64,000 nucleotides of DNA from Spirochaetaceae bacterium (GTDB lineage: Bacteria; Myxococcota_A; UBA9160; UBA4427), in assembly GCA_020632655.1 (NCBI GenBank), contig JACKFD010000001.1, forward strand, positions 1-64,000, read 5' to 3'. Positions 17,355 through 26,446 of the stretch are shown here, piece by piece (positions within the stretch are counted from its first letter, which is position 1; each line of letters begins with the position of its first letter). Both the position numbers and the translations under genes were made by a program. Under the pieces are notes generated by a model. That model did not search any database. It worked only from the letters and a program-made list of their open reading frames with translations, and was not told the DNA's origin.

Positions 17355-17368
17355 GCGGCATGATAACG
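17355..17368 (-). promoter_or_regulatory. candidate -10 region upstream of reductase gene
   Basis: On the - strand GTTATCATGCCGCG, identical to 14799-14812; TATCAT would serve as -10 and give a leader of about 70 bases. Confidence 0.4.
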
Positions 17369-17544
17369 CGGGCGGGTGGCGCAGCTCGAAGCGCGGGCCG
17401 GTCCCTCGCGGCGCTTCGGGCGGGCGGCGTCGCGCGGACGCTGGTCCCGCGCAGGCGTGCGAGGCATCATGCGGGCCGGCTCGGAGTCGCGCGGGATGCC
17501 CCGCGTCATGGGGCTCGCGACGCCGGAGACGAGGAGGATCGAGC

Positions 17545-18489
17545 GTGAGCGAGCGACCGGCGCCGACGTTGGCGCGCATCGAAGAGATCTTCGAGTCCGT
17601 GAAGAGCTGGGGGCGATGGGGGAAGGACGACCAGGCCGGCGCACTCAACCTGATCACGCCCGAGGTGCGACGCCGCGCGGCCGCCGCCGTCCGTCATGGG
17701 CGCGTCGTGAGCTGCTCCCTCGATCTGCCGGTCGACCCGGACGTGGACAACCCGCATCCGGCGCTGCACATGATGGTGGTCGGCGGCGACGACTGCGTCT
17801 TCCCCGACTTCGGGCTCGAGACGACCTCGGACTTCGTCGGCATCGCCTTCCACGGCATGGCCAGCTCGCATCTCGACGCGCTCTGCCACGTGCTCGTCGA
17901 CGGCAAGATGTACAACGGCTACCCCGCGAGCGAGGTCAAGAGCACGGGCGCGAAGCGCAACAGCATCATGTGCGCGAAGGAGGGCATCGTCTCCCGCGGC
18001 GTGCTCCTCGACATCCCGCGCCTGCTCGGCCGCCCCTGGCTCGAGCCCTGCGAGGCGATCGATCCCGAGCATCTCGCGGCGGCGGAGAAGGCGCAGGGGG
18101 TCACGGTCGAAGAGGGCGACATCCTGCTCGTGGCGACGGGACGCGACGCGCGGCGCGAGGCGAAGGGAAGGTGGAGCCCGGTCGAGGTCGGCATGCCCGG
18201 TCTCCACGTCGAGTGCATCCCCTGGCTCCACGAGCGCGGCATCTCGATCCTCGGCAGCGACGTCGTCTCCGACGTGCTGCCCGGGCCGTGCCCCGGCACG
18301 AAGTTCGGCATGCCGATCCATCAATGCACGCTCGTCGCCATGGGCGTGCACCTGCTCGACAACCTGCATCTGGGCTCTTTGATGTCGGCCTGCGCCGAGC
18401 TCTCGCAATGGGAGTTCCAGCTGACGGTGGCACCCCTGCGGATCGAGGGGGGGACGGGGTCGCCGGTGAATCCGATCGCGTTGTTGTAG
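17545..18489 (+). CDS. cyclase family protein (kynurenine formamidase-like)
   Basis: 314 residues. The metal-binding block is SSHLDALCHVL (the family's H-x-D-x2-x-H), preceded by GIAFHGM and followed by LLDIPRLLG and GDILLVATG, all typical of PF04199 putative cyclases/formamidases that hydrolyse amide or ester bonds with a metal. GTG start at 17545 lies behind GAGGAGGATCGAGC, the best ribosome binding site in the region. It converges on an amidohydrolase with only 8 bases between the stops. Confidence 0.88.
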   Translation: MSERPAPTLARIEEIFESVKSWGRWGKDDQAGALNLITPEVRRRAAAAVRHGRVVSCSLDLPVDPDVDNPHPALHMMVVGGDDCVFPDFGLETTSDFVGIAFHGMASSHLDALCHVLVDGKMYNGYPASEVKSTGAKRNSIMCAKEGIVSRGVLLDIPRLLGRPWLEPCEAIDPEHLAAAEKAQGVTVEEGDILLVATGRDARREAKGRWSPVEVGMPGLHVECIPWLHERGISILGSDVVSDVLPGPCPGTKFGMPIHQCTLVAMGVHLLDNLHLGSLMSACAELSQWEFQLTVAPLRIEGGTGSPVNPIALL

Positions 18490-18497
18490 GGGGGCCT

Positions 18498-20300
18498 CTA
18501 GGGCGTCGCTGCGACCGGGCGGCCGCCGAAGACGACGCCCCGGACGCGGATCTTTGCCAGCCCCTTCGCCCCCACGTCGTAGGGATCGCGATCGAGCACG
18601 GCGAAGTCGGCCCGCTTGCCCGCGGCGATCGAGCCGATCTCGGCCTCGCGGCCGATCACGGTCGCGGCGTCGATCGTGATCGCGCGGAGCGCCGCGTCGA
18701 GGGAGAGCCGCTCGGAGGGCGTCAGCACGCCGCCTTCGAGAGTCTCCCGCGTCGCGGCCTGCCAGGCGAGGAAGAGCGGGGCGACCGGGGCCATCGTCGT
18801 GTCCGAGTGCAGCGCAACCGTCACGCCCTTGCGTTCGAGCGAGCCGAGCCGCGAGATCTGCGCCGCGCGATCCCGCCCGAGCCCCGACTCGCCGTAGGCG
18901 TGGCCGAGCAGGTAGAGGTAGTTGGGCTGCGCCGAGACGAAGGCGCCGAGCTCGGCGATGCGGCGGCTCTGGGCCTCGGTCGAGTAGCCGAGGTGCTCGA
19001 GGGTGAATCGATGGGCGACGCGGGGCGTCTCGCGCTGCAGGCTCTCGAGCAGGTCGAGCACGACGTCGAGGCCCTCGTCGCCGTTCACGTGGCAATGGAT
19101 CGTGAAGCCCTTCGACCAGTAGGCGCGGGCGAGGCGTCGCAGCTCGGCGGGCGCCGTGATCCACTTGCCTTCGTGGCCGTCCGTGTAGCCCGGCGGGTTC
19201 ATGCGCATGGCGAGGGCGAAGAAGGCGCCGTCGGCGAGCAGCTTGACCCGGTCGTCGATCAGGACGTTCGCGCTGGTGAGCTCGGGCGCGAGTGCGTGCA
19301 GCCGCTCGACGGCGGCGTCGACGGATCCATACTCGGCGACGAGCCCGGCCGCGGTCGGCACGAGCAGGATGCGCGCGGAGGCGTCGGGTCCGCCGAAGGT
19401 GTGTCGTAGCGTTCGAGCCTCCTGCTCGAAGGGGGCGAAGATCCCCGTCGCCATGTCGGCGATCGTCGTCACGCCCGCCGCGAGCATCATCTGGCGGAGG
19501 CTCGAGAGCCCCCGCGCGAGGTGCTCGGGCGTGAGCACGAAGGGTGCCATGCGCGGCAGGATCGCCTTCATCGCCGTCTCGCTCACGTGTCCGGCTGCGA
19601 AGTCGGCGTGCGCGGGTTCGATGCCCGGCGCTTCGATCGCCTCCGCGAAGGACGCCTCGCTCCCGAGGCCGAGGCGCTCGAGGGCCTTCGTGTTGAAGGT
19701 GAGCTCGTGGAAGGAGCGCTGCCAGACGATCACGGCGCGCTCGGGCGCCAGCTCGTCGAGGAGCGCGCGATCGACCGGTCCGTGCCAATGCGCGTGGTGG
19801 CCCCAGGTGATGAAGGGGCGCCCGTCGTCGGGCGTCTCGGCGATCGCGCGGCCGAGCGCCTCGCGGTAGCCGGCGGGCGTCCGCACGCCATGCATGCGGC
19901 CGCGCGGGAGATCCCAGTCCTCCGGCGTGATGAAGTGCGTGGGGAGCAGGACCGCGGCCATCATGGGATGCAGGTGCGGATCGATGAAGCCCGGCATCAC
20001 GACGTCGTGCTCGAAGCGGCGGTCGACGTCGTAGTCGCCCGACGCGAGCCAGGGCGACAGGTCCTCGATGCGCTCGCCCAGGCCGAGGACGAGGCCGTCG
20101 CGTACGGCGACGACCCGCGCCTCGGGCAGCGCCGGCTCCATCGTCACGATCTTGCGCGCGACGTAGATCGTCGTGCGCCCGGCGGGCGGCGCCTCGCCCT
20201 CGGCGTGGGCCATACCGGCTTCGCGGCCGAGCACCCCGGCCAGGATGAACGCAGCGAGGACCAGACCCGTCCGGGCCGCGCGACACGTCGCGTTCGTCAT
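18498..20300 (-). CDS. exported amidohydrolase family 3 protein (YtcJ-like)
   Basis: 600 residues. A Sec signal peptide is visible (GLVLAAFILAGVLGREAGMA, cleavage likely after AHA), so it acts outside the cytoplasm. The metal motif GFIDPHLHP follows at about residue 105 and the C-terminus has GKRADFAVLDRDPYD, typical of YtcJ-type enzymes. Substrate unknown. The ATG at 20300 overlaps the stop of the LLM oxidoreductase gene (ATGA), so both are translated as a pair. Confidence 0.88.
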   Translation of the reverse strand: MTNATCRAARTGLVLAAFILAGVLGREAGMAHAEGEAPPAGRTTIYVARKIVTMEPALPEARVVAVRDGLVLGLGERIEDLSPWLASGDYDVDRRFEHDVVMPGFIDPHLHPMMAAVLLPTHFITPEDWDLPRGRMHGVRTPAGYREALGRAIAETPDDGRPFITWGHHAHWHGPVDRALLDELAPERAVIVWQRSFHELTFNTKALERLGLGSEASFAEAIEAPGIEPAHADFAAGHVSETAMKAILPRMAPFVLTPEHLARGLSSLRQMMLAAGVTTIADMATGIFAPFEQEARTLRHTFGGPDASARILLVPTAAGLVAEYGSVDAAVERLHALAPELTSANVLIDDRVKLLADGAFFALAMRMNPPGYTDGHEGKWITAPAELRRLARAYWSKGFTIHCHVNGDEGLDVVLDLLESLQRETPRVAHRFTLEHLGYSTEAQSRRIAELGAFVSAQPNYLYLLGHAYGESGLGRDRAAQISRLGSLERKGVTVALHSDTTMAPVAPLFLAWQAATRETLEGGVLTPSERLSLDAALRAITIDAATVIGREAEIGSIAAGKRADFAVLDRDPYDVGAKGLAKIRVRGVVFGGRPVAATP

Positions 20301-21232
20301 GCGAAGGCCGGTGCCACGGCCTCGGCGAAGAGCCGCGCGGGCTCGCGGGTATCCCGGCCGAAGAACTCGATCACGAGGAGCGAGACGCCGAGGGCGCGAT
20401 GGCGCTCGATGCAGTCGATCACGCGCTCGGGCGAGCCCCAGATGCCGTGCTCCTCGAGGGCGCCGCCCATGTGTCCGCCATAGATCTTCTTCGCCTTCTC
20501 GAGGGAGGCGCGCGCCGCCGTCTCGTCTTCGGCGATCACGACCACGCATTGCTGGGACTTCTCGATCGAGTCGAAGTCGCGCCCGACCTCGTCGCAGCGC
20601 CGCCGCAGCGCCTCCACCTTCTTTGCCAGCTGCGCCTGGGCGATGGCCATGTTGTTCCAGGTATCCGCGTGCCGCGCCGCGATCGCCATCGTGACCTTCT
20701 CGCCACCGCCGCCGATCAGGATCTCGGGCCGGACCGAAGGCTTCGGCTCGCAGATCGCGTCCGTGACGGAGAAGTAGCGTCCTGCATAGGTCGCCTTCTC
20801 CTCGGTCCAGAGCCGCGTGAGGATCTCGACCATCTCCTCGAGTGCGCGCAGACGCTCGCCGGTCGAGGGGAAGGCGCAGCCGGTCTGCTCGAACTCGGGC
20901 GGGAACCAGCCCGCCCCGAGCCCTGCGATCACGCGGCCCGGCGCGATCTGGTCGAGGGTCGCGATCTGCTTGGCGAGCACGGCCGGATTGCGGAAGAAGG
21001 GCGGGGTGACGAGCGTGCCGAGCTTCGCGCGCTGCGTGATCGCGGCGACGGCGGCGAGCTCCGTAAAGGCCTCGAGGATCGGCAGGTTCGGCATGGGTAC
21101 GCCGTAGAGATGGTCGCAGACCCAGAGCGAGTCGTAGCCCATCGCGTCGAGCGCGCGCGCCGTCTCGCTCGCTTCGGACCAGCTGCGCTTGATCTGGGGG
21201 AGGGTGACGCCGAAGCGAACGGGACGGGTCAT
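20297..21232 (-). CDS. LLM-class F420-dependent-type oxidoreductase
   Basis: 311 residues with the luciferase-like TIM barrel: FGVTLPQIKRSWSE at the N-terminus, LWVCDHLYGVPMPN, KLGTLVTPPFFRNPAVLAKQ and GLGAGWFPPEFEQTG. The set of motifs matches F420-using rather than FMN-using members, but the cofactor cannot be read directly. ATG 21232 behind GAGGAGT. First gene of a two-gene operon with the exported amidohydrolase; divergent from hemN across 130 bases. Confidence 0.9.
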   Translation of the reverse strand: MTRPVRFGVTLPQIKRSWSEASETARALDAMGYDSLWVCDHLYGVPMPNLPILEAFTELAAVAAITQRAKLGTLVTPPFFRNPAVLAKQIATLDQIAPGRVIAGLGAGWFPPEFEQTGCAFPSTGERLRALEEMVEILTRLWTEEKATYAGRYFSVTDAICEPKPSVRPEILIGGGGEKVTMAIAARHADTWNNMAIAQAQLAKKVEALRRRCDEVGRDFDSIEKSQQCVVVIAEDETAARASLEKAKKIYGGHMGGALEEHGIWGSPERVIDCIERHRALGVSLLVIEFFGRDTREPARLFAEAVAPAFA

Positions 21233-21362
21233 GGGGACTCCTCGTGAGGATGGGCGCGACGAGGATAGACGCTTCGAGCTACGTTCGGCGCGCGCGAGCG
21301 GTCCGAAGGGATGGCGCGGGGTCAGCCGGCGAGTCGATCGCGCGATCGAATGGAGGCGTATC

Positions 21363-22802
21363 GTGGTCGATCCGGGCGTCGAGTCGAGCAGGCCCGTGGG
21401 CGTGGGCAACCCGTCCGTCGGGCTGGATCTGGACGCCCTGGAAGCGATCCTGCCGCGCTACGTCGGGCCCGGCCCGCGCTACACGAGCTATCCGACGGTC
21501 CCGGCCTGGGCGCCGGGGTTCGGTCGCGAGGACCACGCCCGCGCACTCGAGGGCCTCGCGGATCGCGAGGCGATCTCGCTCTACGCACACGTTCCCTTCT
21601 GCCGCAGCCTCTGCCATTTCTGTGCCTGCAACCGGGTCATCACCCGGGATCCGGCCCTGCCCGAGCGCTACCTGGCGGGCATCGAGCGGGAGCTCTCGCT
21701 CGTCGCGTCGATCGTGGGTCGCGGGCCGCGGGCGCGTCAGATCCATTGGGGCGGAGGGACGCCGACGCACCTCTCGCCCGCGCAGATCGAGCGGCTCTTC
21801 GGGCTGCAGGCCGACCGCTTCGAGCCGACGCCGGACGCCGAGATCTCGATCGAGGTCGACCCGCGCGTCACGACGCCGGAGCAGCTCGATGCGCTCGTGC
21901 GTTGCGGCTTCAACCGCATCTCGATGGGTGTGCAGGACACGAACGAGAAGACCCAGGCGGCGATCCATCGCATCCAGCCCTTCGAGCAGACCCGCGCCCT
22001 GACCGAGGGCGCCCGCGCTCGCGGGATCGAGCGGGTCAACTTCGACCTGATCTACGGCCTGCCGCACCAGACCGTCGAGACCTTCGCCCGGACCCTCGAC
22101 GAAGTCCTCTCGGCGCGTCCGGATCGGATCGCCCTCTACGGCTACGCCCACGTCACCTGGGTCGCGAAGCAGCAGCGCGGCTTCGAGCGGGGTGACCTGC
22201 CGGATCCGCGCCGCCGGCTCGAGATCTTCCTCTCGGCGATCCGTCGGCTGATCGGGGCGGGCTACCGCGCGATCGGGATGGACCACTTCGCGCTGCCCGA
22301 CGACGAGCTCTCGCGCGCACTCGACGAGGGAACGCTGCGGCGGAACTTCATGGGCTACACGACGGCCGAGGGGCTCGACGTGCTCGCGGTCGGGCCGAGC
22401 GCGATCACGGAGCTCGAGCGCGCCTACGTACAGGTCGAGAAGGATCTCGATCCCTGGCAGGAGGCGCTCGAGGCGGGGCGCCTGCCGACGCTCAAGGGCC
22501 ATTGGCTCTCGGACGACGACCGCGCGCGCCGCTACGTGATCGGTCGCATCATGTGCGAGATGGGTCTATCGGTGGCGGACGTCGAGGCGCGCTTCGGGGG
22601 CGACTTCCGTCGCGACTATGCGGACGCCTTGCTTCGCCTCGAGCCGCTCGAGGCGGACGGACTCGTCGAGGTTTCGGCGACCGGGGACATCCGCGTGTTG
22701 CCGCTCGGGCAGATCCTGCTGCGGCACGTGGCGATGGCCTTCGACGCCTACCTCGATCCGCAGCTCGAGTCGGGCGAACGGACCTTCAGCCAGACGGTCT
22801 GA
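21363..22802 (+). CDS. hemN: oxygen-independent coproporphyrinogen III oxidase
   Basis: 479 residues, close to the usual 450-460 for true HemN. The radical-SAM cluster motif CRSLCHFCAC (C-x3-C-x2-C-x-C) identifies HemN rather than the HemW chaperone, and the N-terminal block GPGPRYTSYPTVPAW and the later IHWGGGTPTHLSP, GVQDTN and LIYGLPHQT agree. It decarboxylates coproporphyrinogen III in haem synthesis without oxygen, fitting the low-oxygen theme. GTG 21363 lies behind GGAGG. Converges on the globin gene. Confidence 0.95.
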   Translation: MVDPGVESSRPVGVGNPSVGLDLDALEAILPRYVGPGPRYTSYPTVPAWAPGFGREDHARALEGLADREAISLYAHVPFCRSLCHFCACNRVITRDPALPERYLAGIERELSLVASIVGRGPRARQIHWGGGTPTHLSPAQIERLFGLQADRFEPTPDAEISIEVDPRVTTPEQLDALVRCGFNRISMGVQDTNEKTQAAIHRIQPFEQTRALTEGARARGIERVNFDLIYGLPHQTVETFARTLDEVLSARPDRIALYGYAHVTWVAKQQRGFERGDLPDPRRRLEIFLSAIRRLIGAGYRAIGMDHFALPDDELSRALDEGTLRRNFMGYTTAEGLDVLAVGPSAITELERAYVQVEKDLDPWQEALEAGRLPTLKGHWLSDDDRARRYVIGRIMCEMGLSVADVEARFGGDFRRDYADALLRLEPLEADGLVEVSATGDIRVLPLGQILLRHVAMAFDAYLDPQLESGERTFSQTV

Positions 22803-22846
22803 GCGACGTGCGCGGCACGGCTCGCGCCGGAGTTCCGCGACGCGAT

Positions 22847-23323
22847 TCAGGTGGGGCGGGCGCTCGCCTCGCCGGCGACTCGCATGCGCTCCGTGACGTG
22901 CGCGATGGCCGAACGGAGCGCGGTCTGTGCCGCCTCGTCGAGGGGGACACCGGCGGCCGCTCCCACGCTCGCCACGAAGGACTCCACGAAGATCGGGTAC
23001 ATCGAGGACGTCACGCCGTACTCTTCGTGACTCCGACCGAGTGCTTCGAGGTTGCCCTCGAGCCAGGGCTCGCCTTCGTGCAGGGCGACGATCGAGCGGA
23101 GCGTCTCGGCGACCATCTCCTCGCGCTCGGCGATCGCATACACGCCGAAGAGCGGGCGGGCCTCGGGGCAGCGCGCGAAGAAGTCCTCGTAGAGACGCTC
23201 GACGAGTGCCTCCTGGCAACCGGCGATCGTCTCGAGGGCGCGCCACAGGGCGTCGGCGTCGGGGGCGGGCTCGGCGAGCGGCGCCCCCGACGCGACATCC
23301 TTCGCCGTCGCGGTGCGGCTCAT
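22847..23323 (-). CDS. single-domain bacterial haemoglobin (Vgb-like globin)
   Basis: 158 residues. PLFGVYAIAERE matches the CD corner with the CD1 phenylalanine (Phe59), and EALGRSHEEYGV carries the proximal haem His99; MYPIFVESFVASV matches the H-helix start of Vitreoscilla-type haemoglobins. It lacks a reductase domain. Likely roles are oxygen delivery or NO detoxification. The ATG overlaps the stop of the P450 gene (ATGA), so the two are translationally coupled, which is unusual and suggests joint action. Confidence 0.82.
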   Translation of the reverse strand: MSRTATAKDVASGAPLAEPAPDADALWRALETIAGCQEALVERLYEDFFARCPEARPLFGVYAIAEREEMVAETLRSIVALHEGEPWLEGNLEALGRSHEEYGVTSSMYPIFVESFVASVGAAAGVPLDEAAQTALRSAIAHVTERMRVAGEASARPT

Positions 23324-24501
23324 CCGGCGACGGCGGGGAGGCCGATGATGCCCGCCACGAACTCGCTCTTCAGGCGTTCGATCCGGCTCTCGTCGATCAC
23401 GTACTCGGGCCGGTGCTTGAGCAGGAACTTCGTCGCCGTCTCGCCCTCGAGCGCCGCGATGTGGATGCCGAGGCAGGAGTGGTTGCCGTGGCCGAAGGTC
23501 AGGATGCGCTTCGAGACGCGATGGATGTCGAAGCGGTCCGGATCGTCGTACTCGCGCTCGTCCCGATTCGCCGACGGGAAGAGGAAGATCACGGCCTGCC
23601 CCGGCTCGAAGGTCTTCCCGTGCAGCTTCACGGGCTTCGTCACGGTCCGGCCCAGGAACTGGGTCGGCATGCCGTAGCGCAGCCCCTCCCGGAAGGCATT
23701 CGGGATCAGCGACGGGTCCGCCACCATCTGCGCCCGTTGCTCCGGCGCCCGGTAGAGCTCGAGGCAGTACGAGGCGAAGATCTTCGGGAAGCTGTCCGTG
23801 CTGCCGATCACGAGCGTCGCCATCTGGGACGCGATGTTGTCGTCGGGCAGAGGCTTGCCGTCGAAGCGCGCGTTCAGGTACGCGTTCAAGAGGACGTCGT
23901 CCTCGGTCGGCTTCTTGCGCCGAACGGCGATCAGCTTCTCGAGGTACTCGTTCAGCTCCGCCGCCGCCGCGAGACCGTCCTCGGTCATGCCCGGCTTGCC
24001 CGGTGCGCGATCGAAGAAGCGATTGACGAAGCTGTAGAGCAGCTCGCCGTCCTCCGAGGGCAGCCCGAGCAGGATGCACGCCGTCTCCATGGCGACCTTG
24101 GCGATGTAGTCCTTGACGAGATCGACCTCGCCGCCCTCCGCGAGACATCGGGCGTGCCGCTCCACGATCTCCTCGACGACGGGCGCGAGGGATGCGACGC
24201 GGCGGGGCTTGAAGGCGCCCGAGATGAGCGCGCGGTTCCGTACGTGCTCCGGCGGGTCCATCATGTTCACGCTCGGGAAGACGTCCTGCTGCTTCGTGAT
24301 GAGGTGGGCCGGCGTCGTGCCGCGCAGGGCCGCGGAGTAGGACTCGTTGTCGCCGCTCTGCTCCCAGATGTCGTCGAAGCGAGAGAGGGCCCAGCAGTCG
24401 AATTCCTCGACGTAGTAGGCCGGCGCCTCGGCACGCAGCTGTTTGTAGATCGGGTAGGGGTCTTCGAGGATCTCGGGCATGAGCGGGTTGTAATGGACCA
24501 C
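23320..24501 (-). CDS. cytochrome P450 (soluble bacterial type)
   Basis: 393 residues, normal for soluble bacterial P450s. The haem-binding loop FGHGNHSCLG gives the ligand Cys343; the E-x2-R pair is Glu272/Arg275 (REGLRY). The I-helix oxygen-activation site reads IGSTDS (232-237) in place of the usual AGxE/DTT, so acid and threonine are swapped. GTG start 24501 behind AAGGAGT. Third gene of an operon: amidohydrolase, 72-aa protein, P450, globin. No ferredoxin or ferredoxin reductase is nearby. Confidence 0.93.
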   Translation of the reverse strand: MVHYNPLMPEILEDPYPIYKQLRAEAPAYYVEEFDCWALSRFDDIWEQSGDNESYSAALRGTTPAHLITKQQDVFPSVNMMDPPEHVRNRALISGAFKPRRVASLAPVVEEIVERHARCLAEGGEVDLVKDYIAKVAMETACILLGLPSEDGELLYSFVNRFFDRAPGKPGMTEDGLAAAAELNEYLEKLIAVRRKKPTEDDVLLNAYLNARFDGKPLPDDNIASQMATLVIGSTDSFPKIFASYCLELYRAPEQRAQMVADPSLIPNAFREGLRYGMPTQFLGRTVTKPVKLHGKTFEPGQAVIFLFPSANRDEREYDDPDRFDIHRVSKRILTFGHGNHSCLGIHIAALEGETATKFLLKHRPEYVIDESRIERLKSEFVAGIIGLPAVAG

Positions 24502-24531
24502 CGGTCGTTCACTCCTTGCTGGGCGCCCGAG

Positions 24532-24750
24532 CTAGGGGCGCATGAATTCGAAATCCGTGTCGGGGTCGAGGCTGTCGGCGGTGAAGCGCAGCTCGTTCGC
24601 GACGTCCTGCCAGCTGCGCTCCTCGCGCCAGCAGTCGACGACGCGAGCGAGCATCGTGCGGGCGATGACGTCCTTCGGGATGCCCTCGCCCGCGGCCTCG
24701 GCGATGAGCGCAGCGAAGTGCCGCGCGACCATCGCCTGTTGGGCGCTCAT
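24532..24750 (-). CDS. 72-residue protein of unknown function
   Basis: 72 residues, no membrane segment or metal motif; helical, with acidic C-terminus (DSLDPDTDFEFMRP). The ATG at 24750 overlaps the stop of the amidohydrolase gene (ATGA), and the P450 gene begins 30 bases beyond its end, so it is clearly a translated member of the operon. I do not recognise a family; it could be a small subunit or adaptor of one of its neighbours. Confidence 0.65.
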   Translation of the reverse strand: MSAQQAMVARHFAALIAEAAGEGIPKDVIARTMLARVVDCWREERSWQDVANELRFTADSLDPDTDFEFMRP

Positions 24751-26120
24751 GCCGAGGCGCCGCGGCCCGGGCTGAGGCCGAGCGTGTTCTTCGTGAATCG
24801 CCCGCCGAGCAGGATCGCCCGCAGGTTCTCCTTGATGCCCAGGCAGGCGATGTCCACGAGCGGGTCGCCATCGACGATCACGAGGTCCGCGAGCTTGCCC
24901 GCCTCGATCGTGCCGGTCTGGTCGCCGAGTCGCATCGCCTCGGCACCGTTCTTCGTCGCCCATCGGATCACGTCGAGCGGCGGCATGCCCAGGGTCTTCA
25001 CGTAGAGCTCGAGCTCGGGCACGTAGTCGCCGTGGGGCATGATCGGCGTCCCGTAGTCGTCGCCGACCACCATCCGCACGCCGGCCCGGGCCGCCTCGGG
25101 CATCGCCTTGCACGTGTAGTCGTAGTCCGCCCGCACGGCGCGGATGCGCGCCCGGGCCACGTCGGGCGTCTCGGGGAAGCCCTCGCTGATCGGGAGCGGC
25201 GTCGCGTCGTGGTCCCAGGGCTCCGCCAGCGCGAGGAAGCGCTCGCTCCAGAGCATGCTGGGTACGACCGTGCAGTCGTTCTCGAGGATGGCCTCGACGC
25301 ACTCGTCGTCGATCCGGTCGGCGTGGTCGATGATGTCGACGCCGGCGCGGGCGCACTCGAGGATCGAGATCTTCGAGGGGGCGTGGGCGCGGACCATCTT
25401 GCCCAGCTTGTGGACGGCCTCGACGAGGGCGTGCAGCTCGGCGCGCGTCTGGTAGAGGATCTCCCGGGCGGGCGAGGAGCCGTGGCCGGGGCCCGCGGAG
25501 ATCTTGATGACGTCGCAGCCGCGTCCGGCCTCCGTACGACCCGCGAGGGCCCACTCGTCCGGACCGTCGCATTTGCGGGTGAGGCCCGTGTCGCCGAGCT
25601 TCATGTAGTAGTTGCGGTTGTTGTCGTAGTCGGAGTACTCGCCCGTCGTGACGAGCTCGTGGGAGCCGGCGAGGTAGCGGGGCCCGCGCACGAAGCCCGC
25701 CTGGATCGCCTCCTTGAGACTCACGTCGATCGTGAAGGCGTTGCTCGAGCCGATCGCGCCCGTGAAGCCGGCGTCGAGGCAGAGCCCGGCGTTGTACGCC
25801 GCGAGCATGCTCACGTAGGGCGGGGCGGCTTCGAGGCCGAGGGAGGGGGCGCGGACGCCGTCGCCGAAGGCGCCGAAATGCGAGTGGAAATGCGTCTGGA
25901 CCATGCCGGGCATGAGCGTCCGACCGTCGAGGTCGTAGACCTCGTCGCCCGGCTTCGCCTGATAGGCCGCATCGTGCTCGACCGACTCGATCCGCTCGCC
26001 GCGCACGCAGACCGTGGTGCCCGGTCGCGCGGCGTGATCGCCGTCGAGGAGGTTCGCGTTGCGGAAGACGATGCGTCCCCCGGCCGCCGACTCGTGCTTC
26101 CCGTCCTTGCTCTCGGGCAT
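24747..26120 (-). CDS. amidohydrolase (imidazolonepropionase-like)
   Basis: 457 residues. Metal motif TLMPGMVQTHFHSHFGAF (H-x-H), Lys in VIKISAGPG, His in MVRAHAPS and HAD in IIDHADRID, catalytic Asp in VVGDDYGTPIMPHGD, and the C-terminal GTIEAGKLADLVIVDGDPL: a standard metal-dependent amidohydrolase of the AtzA/HutI group. The ATG at 26120 follows AAGGAG. It opens the operon with the 72-aa protein, P450 and globin. Substrate unknown. Confidence 0.9.
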   Translation of the reverse strand: MPESKDGKHESAAGGRIVFRNANLLDGDHAARPGTTVCVRGERIESVEHDAAYQAKPGDEVYDLDGRTLMPGMVQTHFHSHFGAFGDGVRAPSLGLEAAPPYVSMLAAYNAGLCLDAGFTGAIGSSNAFTIDVSLKEAIQAGFVRGPRYLAGSHELVTTGEYSDYDNNRNYYMKLGDTGLTRKCDGPDEWALAGRTEAGRGCDVIKISAGPGHGSSPAREILYQTRAELHALVEAVHKLGKMVRAHAPSKISILECARAGVDIIDHADRIDDECVEAILENDCTVVPSMLWSERFLALAEPWDHDATPLPISEGFPETPDVARARIRAVRADYDYTCKAMPEAARAGVRMVVGDDYGTPIMPHGDYVPELELYVKTLGMPPLDVIRWATKNGAEAMRLGDQTGTIEAGKLADLVIVDGDPLVDIACLGIKENLRAILLGGRFTKNTLGLSPGRGASA

Positions 26121-26446
26121 CGCTTGCTCCTTGCGGCGCCATCCTCTCGGCCGGCCGAAGCGGGCGAGGAGCCGTGGCGCGCGGGTGGTGCTCGCCCCCC
26201 GTAGTGCATGCGACGTGCCGATCGGGCCGCCCGATTCGCACGCCTTCGGGGCAGCGAGGCGAGGCATTGCGCCGCAGTCTGCAAGGTTCCCGGGGCGATC
26301 TGTCATCGAGATGTCTTGCGAGAACGGGAGCGGTCGATCGGCAGCGGGGACTCGGACACCGTGGGGCCAACACGGGATGGCGCTGCATGGCCGCTCAGCG
26401 CAGGCTCTGCCACGGATCGCTGCGTCTCGCGGGGAGCGTGGCGTCT
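26121..26446. other. intergenic region upstream of cbb3 promoter
   Basis: About 330 bases without a supportable gene between the divergent amidohydrolase and the sigma54 element of ccoN. It is the natural place for activator-binding sites; I find no FNR-type TTGAT-N4-ATCAA box. Confidence 0.4.

Noticed and set aside
21320..21345. Sigma54-like TGGCGCGGGGTCAGC upstream of hemN
   Set aside because: Only the invariant GG and GC agree; three other key bases differ, and such matches are common in GC-rich DNA.
3025..26282. Shared word CAGTC(T/C)GC near three sigma54 promoters (3025, 7968, 26275)
   Set aside because: Distances to the promoters are 64, 26 and 165 bases; a short word at inconsistent spacing is likely chance and does not recur upstream of the exact promoter at 424.
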